The position numbers and the translations under genes are program-made. From assembly GCA_012719255.1 (NCBI GenBank), contig JAAYAS010000293.1:1-16835 (forward strand): 16,835 bases of DNA. The letters are read 5' to 3'. The notes beneath the pieces were generated by a model, which was given only the letters and a program-made list of their open reading frames with translations, was not told where the DNA came from and did no database searches. Positions 9,159-14,783 of this stretch are shown here, in pieces. This stretch comes from Microbacteriaceae bacterium (GTDB lineage: Bacteria > Actinomycetota > Actinomycetes > Actinomycetales > Microbacteriaceae). How positions within the stretch are numbered: the first letter of the stretch is position 1; each line of letters opens with the position of its first letter.

Positions 9159-10193
9159 GTGGCGACGAAGCGCGGAACCGGCGGCAAGTCGGGCGGCAAG
9201 TCTGCCGCGAAGCGCCGCATCCAGGACGTCCACTGGCGCCGCCCGCATCCCGCCCCGGTCGTGCTCGTCTCGGGCGGCGAGGACTTCATGGCGCGCGAGG
9301 CGATCACCGCGCTGCGCACGATCCTCCGCACCGAGGACCCGTCGCTCGAGGTGTCGGAGCTCGACGCCCGCGAGTACGCGCCCGGCGAGCTCACCACGCT
9401 CGCGAGCCCGTCGCTGTTCATGGAGCCCCGCTACATCGTCGCCGAGCAGGTGCAGGACTGCACCGACGCGTTCATCGAGGACGCGCTCGACGTCATCGCC
9501 GCGCCGATCGACGGCACCACGATCGTGCTGCGGCACTCGGGCGGCGTGCGCGGCAAGCGGCTGCTGGATGCGGTGCGCGGGCTCGAGCACGCGATCGAGA
9601 TCGCCTGCACCCCGCTGAAGCAGCACGAGCAGACCGGCTTCGTCAACGACGAGTTCCGCGCCCGCGACCGGCGCGTGCTGCCCGAGGCGGCGCAGGCGCT
9701 CGTCAACGCGTTCCACACCGACCTCGCCGAGCTCGCCGCGGCGTGCCGCCAGCTCATGAGCGTCAGCGACGAGCGCGAGATCGTCCCCGAGCTCGTCGAG
9801 CGGTACTACGGCGGCCGCGTCGAGACGAGCGGCTTCAAGATCGCCGACGAGGCGATCGCCGGCCGCATCGGCAACGCGATCGCCCTCGTGCGCGCCGGCT
9901 TCGACACCGGTGTGAACCCCGTGCCGATCGTCGCCGCGTTCGCGATGAAGCTGCGCACCATGGCGAAGGTCTCCGACCTCGCCGGCTCCGACGGCCAGAT
10001 CGCCGGCCAGGTCGGCGCCGCTCCCTGGCAGGTGCAGGCCGCCCGCCGCGAGCTGCGCGGCTGGACCGAGCACGAGCTCTCGGCGGCGATCCGACTCACG
10101 GCCGAGACCGACTGGCTGGTGAAGGGCGGCTCGCGCGACGCCGAGTTCGCGGTCGAGCGCCTCGTGCGGCGGGTGGCCGCGCGCGAGCTGTAG
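9159..10193 (+). CDS. holA: DNA polymerase III subunit delta
   Basis: HolA is the delta subunit of the clamp loader. It opens the beta sliding clamp during replication. The protein has 344 residues, the normal size. After a basic Gly/Lys-rich tail (about residues 1-20, KRGTGGKSGGKSAAKRR) comes the delta N-terminal domain beginning PAPVVLVSGGEDFMAREA, and then the segment LTTLASPSLFMEPRYIVAEQV, typical of the clamp-contacting region. DGTTIVLRHSGGVRGKRLLDAV follows. The helical middle domain shows ALVNAFHTDLAELAAACRQLM. The C-terminal collar includes PWQVQAARRELRGWTEHEL. No Walker A motif is expected in delta and none is seen. The GTG start is supported by GAGAGGA six bases upstream. The position after comEC is the standard actinobacterial arrangement. 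The lysine-rich N-terminal tail is common in actinobacterial homologues and is probably disordered. Confidence 0.95.
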   Translation: MATKRGTGGKSGGKSAAKRRIQDVHWRRPHPAPVVLVSGGEDFMAREAITALRTILRTEDPSLEVSELDAREYAPGELTTLASPSLFMEPRYIVAEQVQDCTDAFIEDALDVIAAPIDGTTIVLRHSGGVRGKRLLDAVRGLEHAIEIACTPLKQHEQTGFVNDEFRARDRRVLPEAAQALVNAFHTDLAELAAACRQLMSVSDEREIVPELVERYYGGRVETSGFKIADEAIAGRIGNAIALVRAGFDTGVNPVPIVAAFAMKLRTMAKVSDLAGSDGQIAGQVGAAPWQVQAARRELRGWTEHELSAAIRLTAETDWLVKGGSRDAEFAVERLVRRVAAREL

Positions 10194-10227
10194 CGGAGCG
10201 GGCGGCCGTCGCCGTCTCCCGGCCACC

Positions 10228-10246
10228 GCCGCCCCGCACCGGCGGC
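10228..10246 (+). terminator. Weak stem-loop after holA
   Basis: GCCGCC (10228-10233) and GGCGGC (10241-10246) form a 6-bp stem with a 7-base loop, 35 bases past the holA stop. There is no U-tract, so it is only a possible terminator. Confidence 0.3.
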
Positions 10247-10272
10247 TGAATCGATCCACAACCGCTGCGTGC

Positions 10273-10459
10273 TACTGTCCACGCACACCCCGCGAGCGAG
10301 CGGATCCGGCAGCGTCGCCGGGGCTCGTCGTCGAGGCGACGGGCGCATCCGGGGTGCCGCACCGGCCGCCCGGTCGGCGCGGACGCTCGACCGTCACCGC
10401 GGCGCGACCGCGGGCGCCGCCGCCCGCACCGCGCCGCCGAACCGCGAATGCGAAGGAAG
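10273..10459 (+). promoter_or_regulatory. Promoter, long leader and ribosome site of the diaminopentanoate-dehydrogenase-like gene
   Basis: TACTGT (10273-10278) is a possible -10, which would give a leader of about 180 bases. The leader contains a 7-bp perfect hairpin, CGTCGCC (10313-10319) with GGCGACG (10335-10341). AAGGAAG (10453-10459) is a strong Shine-Dalgarno site seven bases before GTG 10467 and settles the start. I do not recognise a known riboswitch class in the leader. Confidence 0.4.
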
Positions 10460-10466
10460 CGAACAC

Positions 10467-11459
10467 GTGAAGGTTCTGATGTACGGCCTCGGATCGGTCG
10501 GATCGACGATGGCGAAGATGCTGCTCGAGCGAGGGGCGTCGATCGTCGGCGCGGTCATCGCCTCCGAGTCGAAGCACGGCAAGGACGTCGGCGAGCTGCT
10601 CGGCATCGAGCCGCTCGGCGTCACCGCGACCACCGACGCGCAGGAGGCGCTCGCCCGCGACCCCGACCTCGTCGTGATGAGCATCGCGAGCTACATGGAC
10701 GACATGATCGACCCGGTGCGCGCCTGCCTGAAGGCGGGCTGCGACGTCATCTCGCTCTCGGAGGAGCTGATGCACAGCTGGCGCACCTCGCCCGAGGAGA
10801 CCGCCGAGATCGGCGCGCTCGCGAAGGAGCACGGCGCGCGGATGCTCTGCACCGGCCACCAGGACGGCTTCTGGGTGTCGCTGCCGGCGGTGCTCATGGG
10901 CACCTGCTTCACGATCGACGAGGTGCGCGGCAGCGCGGCGTGGAACGTCGACGACTTCGGCGCCGAGCTCGCCCGCGACCAGCAGGTCGGCGCGAGCCGC
11001 GAGGAGTTCGACGCCTGGGCGGCGACCGCCCAGCGGCCGCCGACGTTCGGCCGCACCTCGCTGCACGCGCTCGCCGCGATGGCCGGGCTCGACGTCGAGG
11101 AGTCGACGACGACCACCGAGCCGGCGGTCGCCGAGCACGACCTCCACTGCGCGGCGCTCGGCGAGGACATCTCGGCGGGCACGATCATCGGCTTCACCGA
11201 CATCGACGTCGTCACCACGAAGCAGGGCGTCACGCTGCGCCTCGAGATGACCGGCAAGGTCTACGCCGAGGGCGAGACCGACAGCAACACCTGGGAGGTG
11301 CTCGGCCAGGCGCCGGTGAAGATCCACAGCGAGGGCCTGCAGACCCACTGGACCACCTGCAGCACGCTCGTGAACCGCATCCCGCAGCTGCTCGAGGCCG
11401 AGCCGGGCTACCGCACGATCGACGAGCTGCCGCAGCTGCGCTTCCGGGCCGGGAGCTGA
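10467..11459 (+). CDS. 2,4-diaminopentanoate dehydrogenase-like / dihydrodipicolinate-reductase-fold NAD(P) oxidoreductase
   Basis: This 330-residue protein opens with a Rossmann nucleotide-binding motif, VLMYGLGSVGSTMAKMLLERG (GxGxxG, residues about 5-15). Then come GKDVGELLGIEPLGV and CDVISLSEELMHSWRTSPEETAEIGALAKEHG. That pattern recalls the (2R,4S)-2,4-diaminopentanoate dehydrogenases of ornithine breakdown (Ord family), which remove an amino group with NAD(P)+. The length also fits. The catalytic histidine/lysine motif of true DapB is not visible, so a role in lysine biosynthesis is unlikely. The middle segment CTGHQDGFWVSLPA replaces the TGxNPGF-like stretch I remember from Ord proteins, so the substrate may differ. 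AAGGAAG upstream supports the GTG start. The longer open frame upstream lacks a good start. The gene converges on agmatine deiminase across a shared stem-loop, which hints at amine or amino-acid catabolism. Confidence 0.68.
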   Translation: MKVLMYGLGSVGSTMAKMLLERGASIVGAVIASESKHGKDVGELLGIEPLGVTATTDAQEALARDPDLVVMSIASYMDDMIDPVRACLKAGCDVISLSEELMHSWRTSPEETAEIGALAKEHGARMLCTGHQDGFWVSLPAVLMGTCFTIDEVRGSAAWNVDDFGAELARDQQVGASREEFDAWAATAQRPPTFGRTSLHALAAMAGLDVEESTTTTEPAVAEHDLHCAALGEDISAGTIIGFTDIDVVTTKQGVTLRLEMTGKVYAEGETDSNTWEVLGQAPVKIHSEGLQTHWTTCSTLVNRIPQLLEAEPGYRTIDELPQLRFRAGS

Positions 11460-11475
11460 CCCGGTCCGCGCAGCG

Positions 11476-11509
11476 GCAGCCGGCGCGGCCTCAGCGGCGC
11501 GCCGGCTGC
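11476..11509. terminator. Bidirectional stem-loop shared by two convergent genes
   Basis: GCAGCCGGCGCG (11476-11487) and CGCGCCGGCTGC (11498-11509) make a perfect 12-bp stem with a 10-base loop. The aguA stop codon (11491-11493) lies in the loop and its last codons form the right arm. It lies 17 bases past the stop of the plus-strand gene. No T-run flanks it, but its symmetry and position fit a two-way terminator. Confidence 0.65.
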
Positions 11510-12516
11510 TGCTGCGTGATGCAGTGGATGCCGCCGCCGAACGCGAAGATGTCGCGGGCGTCGACGAGCTCGATGCGGTGGTCGGGGTAGCAGCGCTGCA
11601 GGATCGCGGCCGCCTCCTCGTCGCGCGGGTCGTCGAAGGCGCAGAGGATCACCGCCCCGTTGCAGACGTAGTGGTTGATGTACGACCAGTCGACCCAGCC
11701 GTGCTCGTCGCGCAGCTGCCGCGGGGCGGGCACCTCGATGATCTCGATCGGCCGGCCGGCGGCGTCGGTCGCCCCCGCGAGCCGCTGCTTCAGCGCCTCG
11801 GAGATGCGGTGGTCGTGGTGCTTCGGATCGCGCTGATCGTGCACGAGCACCTTCCCGGGGCCCGCGAACGCGGCGATGATGTCGACGTGGCCGCGGGTGC
11901 CGAACTCCTCGTAGTCGCGGCGCAGGCCGCGGTCGAACCAGATCGGCGTCGTCGCGCCGATCGTGCGGGCGAGCTCGGCCTCGACCTCCTCGGCGCTCCA
12001 GCCGGGGTTCCGGCCCGGATCGAGCTGCACGGTGCGCGTGAGCAGCACGGTGCCCTCGCCGTCGACGTGGATGCCGCCGCCCTCGTTGACGAGCGGCGAA
12101 TCGACGACCCGCGCGCCGGCCTGCTCGGCGACGAAGCGGCCGATCCTCGCGTCCTCGTCGTAGGCGGCCCAGTTCTGCGCGCCCCAGCCGTTGAAGGTCC
12201 AGTCGACCGCGACGAGCTCGTCGCCGTCGAAGGCGAACGACGGGCCGATGTCGCGCATCCACGCGTCGTTCAGCTGGTGGATCACGACGTCGATGGCGTC
12301 GCCGCACTGGGCGCGCGCCTCGTGCTCGTCGCCCGGGTCGACGACCATCGTCACCGGCTCGTGCTTCGCGATCGTCCGGGCCACCTCGAGCCAGGCGCGG
12401 CGGGCGCGCTCGAGATCCTCCTCGCCGCGCTCGCCGAAGGTGTCGTTCGGCGGCGGGTACGCCATCCAGGTGCGCTCGTGGGGCGTCCATTCGGCGGGCA
12501 TGAGCGGTGCGGTCAT
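11491..12516 (-). CDS. aguA: Agmatine deiminase (agmatine iminohydrolase)
   Basis: This enzyme converts agmatine and water to N-carbamoylputrescine and ammonia, a step in making putrescine from arginine or using agmatine as a nitrogen source. The 341-residue protein has the guanidine-modifying (PAD_porph) fold signatures: PAEWTPHERTWMAYP at the N terminus, DAWMRDIGP (84-92), NEGGGIHVDGEGT (144-156), the GHVD motif with His210 and Asp212, and the catalytic cysteine Cys332 in GGGIHCITQQQP near the C terminus. The length is slightly short of plant homologues but normal for bacteria. The ATG start at 12516 follows CGGAG six bases upstream. No N-carbamoylputrescine amidase gene (aguB) lies in the window, so the next step must be encoded elsewhere. 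A bacterial peptidyl-arginine deiminase is related but less likely, since no signal peptide is present. Confidence 0.93.
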   Translation of the reverse strand: MTAPLMPAEWTPHERTWMAYPPPNDTFGERGEEDLERARRAWLEVARTIAKHEPVTMVVDPGDEHEARAQCGDAIDVVIHQLNDAWMRDIGPSFAFDGDELVAVDWTFNGWGAQNWAAYDEDARIGRFVAEQAGARVVDSPLVNEGGGIHVDGEGTVLLTRTVQLDPGRNPGWSAEEVEAELARTIGATTPIWFDRGLRRDYEEFGTRGHVDIIAAFAGPGKVLVHDQRDPKHHDHRISEALKQRLAGATDAAGRPIEIIEVPAPRQLRDEHGWVDWSYINHYVCNGAVILCAFDDPRDEEAAAILQRCYPDHRIELVDARDIFAFGGGIHCITQQQPARR

Positions 12517-12522
12517 CGTCGA

Positions 12523-12582
12523 CTCCGTTCAGCGGTGAACCTCGTTCATGGCATCGTCGCGCAGGTGCGGGCCGCGGGGCAA
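12523..12582 (-). promoter_or_regulatory. aguA promoter, three-half-site operator candidate and ribosome site
   Basis: On the minus strand TTGCCC (12582-12577) and GACGAT (12558-12553) form a plausible -35/-10 pair with an 18-base spacer, starting transcription near 12546. Three alternating 5-base half-sites follow: GTTCA (12544-12548), TGAAC (12536-12540) and GTTCA (12527-12531). They cover the transcription start and reach the Shine-Dalgarno CGGAG (12527-12523). The layout fits a repressor site, or an RNA hairpin beside the ribosome site. Confidence 0.45.
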
Positions 12583-12627
12583 GTCGGATGCGGGCGCGGC
12601 GCGCGGGGCCGCCGCGCGGAAACGACG

Positions 12628-12651
12628 ACGGCCCCGCCGGAGCGGGGCCGT
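12628..12651 (-). terminator. rpsT terminator
   Basis: ACGGCCCCG (12628-12636) and CGGGGCCGT (12643-12651) form a perfect 9-bp stem with a 6-base loop, 32 bases after the rpsT stop. On the minus strand it is followed by CGTCGTTTCC, a weak T-rich tail. It is a plausible intrinsic terminator of high-GC type and separates rpsT from aguA. Confidence 0.75.
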
Positions 12652-12682
12652 GCCTGCGGCGCGAGGGCCGGATGCGCGGGGG

Positions 12683-12949
12683 TCAGGCCGAGAGGCCGTT
12701 CACCATCTTCGCGATGGCCGACTTCTTGTTCGCGGCCTGGTTCTTGTGGATGACGCCCTTCGACACGGCCTTGTCGAGCTTCTTCGACGCGTAGGCGAGC
12801 GCGGTGGCGGCCTTCTCCTGCTCACCGGCGGCGACGGCCTCGCGGACGCGACGGATCGCGGTGCGGAGCTCGGCCTTGTGAGCCTTGTTGCGCTCGGTCG
12901 CCTTGCGGTTGGTGCCGATGCGCTTGATCTGCGACTTGATGTTTGCCAA
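12683..12949 (-). CDS. rpsT: 30S ribosomal protein S20
   Basis: S20 is a small basic, all-helical protein that binds 16S rRNA early in assembly of the 30S subunit. The 88-residue sequence begins MANIKSQIKRIGTNRKATERNKA, continues with the family segment ALAYASKKLDKAVSKGVIHKNQAANKKSAIAK, and has the usual length. The start is TTG at 12949, not an upstream codon of the longer frame. It is preceded by GAGGAA (12963-12958) eight bases away, and the upstream frame has no S20 homology. Escherichia coli rpsT also uses a UUG start, which is linked there to autogenous control by S20, so the rare start may have a regulatory meaning here. The gene lies opposite in direction to holA and lepA, as is usual in actinobacteria. 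An extended -10 promoter precedes it and a stem-loop terminator follows it. Confidence 0.97.
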   Translation of the reverse strand: MANIKSQIKRIGTNRKATERNKAHKAELRTAIRRVREAVAAGEQEKAATALAYASKKLDKAVSKGVIHKNQAANKKSAIAKMVNGLSA

Positions 12950-12957
12950 GTGAGTAT

Positions 12958-13062
12958 TCCTCGATCGAGTAGGTGAGTTTCGGTTCGCACCTTGCGGGTA
13001 GAGGGGCCGCGCGGCGCATCGCGTCGAGTGGGGTACGCGTAAGCCAAGGAGCAATGCTACCA
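12958..13062 (-). promoter_or_regulatory. rpsT extended -10 promoter, leader and ribosome site
   Basis: On the minus strand TGG-TAGCAT (13062-13054) is an extended -10 element, with no clear -35. Transcription would begin near 13047, giving a leader of about 98 bases. GAGGAA (12963-12958) is the ribosome site that selects the TTG start. Confidence 0.55.
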
Positions 13063-13086
13063 GGATGCGCGGCCGCGCGGGAGCCT

Positions 13087-13102
13087 CGGATCGCGCGATC
13101 CG
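13087..13102. promoter_or_regulatory. 16-bp perfect palindrome upstream of the rpsT promoter
   Basis: CGGATCGCGCGATCCG is self-complementary over all 16 bases. It lies just upstream of where the rpsT -35 would be and 43 bases downstream of the GTPase operon stop. A second GC palindrome, CGCGCCGGCGCG, lies at 13106-13117. It could be an operator or part of the operon's terminator. The gap holds no gene. Confidence 0.4.
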
Positions 13103-13145
13103 GGTCGCGCCGGCGCGCGCCCGGTGAGTCTGGTGATGCGCCCGG

Positions 13146-14783
13146 TCAGCCGGCCGCGACCTCGAGCGCCGCGACGAACTCGCGCGCCCGCTCGCGCTCG
13201 GCGGCCACCGGCTCGACGACCTGCGTGCGCACGACGCCGTCGATCTCGCGGAGCATCCGTCGCCTCGCCCGGCGCCGGCGGCCCGCGGCGACCGCGCCGC
13301 TCACCGCCGCGACCACGAGCCCGAGCAGGATGCCGAGCAGCGCCCCGAGCGCGATGAGCAGCCCCGGCACCGGCCAGCCCTCGACGAGCGTGATCTCGAG
13401 CGGCGGCAGGCCGAGGAGCGGCAGCGCCCACACCGCGAGGTACCAGCCGACACCGACGATCGCGGCGAGCAGCGCCACCCACTGCACGATCGCGATGACC
13501 GCCCACCACCACGAGCCGCGCGCGCCGAGGTCGGTGCGGGCGATCGCCCGGTCGAGCTCGTCGGGCAGCGCCTCGATCGAGTCGGCCGACCGGGCGCGCA
13601 GCGCCGCCTGCCAGCCGTCGGGGAGGCCCTCGGCGGCGCGGTCGACGTAGTCGCGCACGGCGCGGCCGATGCCGGCGCGCTGCCCGGCCGACAGCGGCGG
13701 CAGCGAGGTGCGGTGCAGCTCGGCGTCGCGGCCGCGCCGCTCGGCGGCCCGGGTGGTGTCGCCGAGCCGCAGCCGCCGCAGGGGATCGGGCCGCAGCCGC
13801 AGCAACCAGCTCGTGAGCGGCCAGCCCGTCGCCTGCCCGGCGCGCTTGCGGTACGAAGCGGCGACCGCCTGCGCGACGGTGTCGATGCCGGACGCCGCGC
13901 CCACATCCCGCACGAGCCGCTGCGCATCGCGCCCGCTCGCCTCGGCGCCCGCGATCACGAGCCCGCCCGAGCCGGCCTCCGCATCCGCCCCGCCGGCGAG
14001 CAGCCGCCGGGCGGCGCCGCGGGCGTCGGCCTCGAGCCGCGCCGAGGCGGCCGCGCGGTCACGGGCGAAGCGGGCGATCAGCGCGCGCACCTCGTCGACG
14101 CCCTCGCCGGTGACGGCGCTCGCGGGCAGCACCCGCACCCTGCCGAGTCCGTCGGCGCGCACGAGCTCGGTGAGCGAGCGCACGACCGCCGGCACCTCGG
14201 CGCGCGGCAGCAGGTCGATCTGGTTGAGCACCACGGCGGTGACCGCGGCGTGCTCGGCGAGCGGCGCGATGAAGTCGCGGTGCAGCGTCGCATCGGCGTA
14301 CTTCTGCGGGTCGACGACCCACACGAGCACGTCGACCTGCCCGGCGAGCCGGGTCGCGATCTCGCGGTGCTCGAGGGCCACCGAGTCGAAGTCGGGCAGG
14401 TCGAGGAGGATCAGCGGCAGCGAGTCGTCACCGGCGAACGGCGCGGGCGTGCGCCGGTCGCGCACCTCGAGCCAGTCGAGCAGCTCGGCGGCGCCCTCGG
14501 GCCGCCACACCGCCGCGAGCGGCTCGCTCGTCGTCGGCCGGGTCACGTGCGTGCGGGCGAGCGGCTCGCCGACCACCGCGTTGAACAGCGACGACTTGCC
14601 CGAGCCGGTCGCGCCGAAGAAGCCGACGACGGTGTGCTCGCTCGAGCGGGCGCGCCGCTCGGCCGCCGAGCGCACGATCGCGTCGAGCGCCTCCGCATCC
14701 GCATCGGCGATGCGCCCCTCGCCGAGCGCGCGGGCCCGCTCGAGCGCGTGCAGCCGGTCGTCGAGCGCGCGGCGGCGGCTCAT
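13146..14783 (-). CDS. Dynamin-like membrane GTPase, second gene of the pair
   Basis: This 545-residue protein has an N-terminal GTPase domain followed by helical regions and membrane segments near the C terminus. GTPase motifs are complete: G1 GATGSGKSS (57-65), a threonine pair in TRPTTSEP (84-85) for G2, G3 DLPDFDS (128-134) and G4 NQID (187-190). The segment VDPQKYADA (158-166) resembles RYADA in the partner protein. Two hydrophobic regions (about 423-451 and 469-498) suggest membrane insertion, and a basic cluster GRRRRARRR follows. This resembles bacterial dynamin-like proteins that come in neighbouring pairs, such as Streptomyces DynA/DynB, which act at cell division. The match is by layout, not by a search. 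The ATG start overlaps the stop of the upstream gene (ATGA, 14780-14783), so translation is coupled. The cellular role here is inferred. A plain Era-like GTPase with a membrane anchor is the alternative. Confidence 0.72.
   Translation of the reverse strand: MSRRRALDDRLHALERARALGEGRIADADAEALDAIVRSAAERRARSSEHTVVGFFGATGSGKSSLFNAVVGEPLARTHVTRPTTSEPLAAVWRPEGAAELLDWLEVRDRRTPAPFAGDDSLPLILLDLPDFDSVALEHREIATRLAGQVDVLVWVVDPQKYADATLHRDFIAPLAEHAAVTAVVLNQIDLLPRAEVPAVVRSLTELVRADGLGRVRVLPASAVTGEGVDEVRALIARFARDRAAASARLEADARGAARRLLAGGADAEAGSGGLVIAGAEASGRDAQRLVRDVGAASGIDTVAQAVAASYRKRAGQATGWPLTSWLLRLRPDPLRRLRLGDTTRAAERRGRDAELHRTSLPPLSAGQRAGIGRAVRDYVDRAAEGLPDGWQAALRARSADSIEALPDELDRAIARTDLGARGSWWWAVIAIVQWVALLAAIVGVGWYLAVWALPLLGLPPLEITLVEGWPVPGLLIALGALLGILLGLVVAAVSGAVAAGRRRRARRRMLREIDGVVRTQVVEPVAAERERAREFVAALEVAAG

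Noticed and set aside
6218..9421. 1067-residue minus-strand open frame opposite comEC
   Set aside because: It is antisense to comEA/comEC, full of low-complexity Arg/Gly/Ala, with no recognisable motif.
10354..10470. 38-codon upstream frame ending in a GTGA overlap with the dehydrogenase-like gene
   Set aside because: It has no ribosome site and encodes only Pro/Arg/Ala-rich sequence expected from random GC-rich DNA; the overlap may be chance.
12536..12548. LexA/SOS box (GAAC-N-GTTC) at the aguA promoter
   Set aside because: The spacing between GAAC and GTTC is three bases, while the actinobacterial SOS box needs four, and aguA is not a repair gene.
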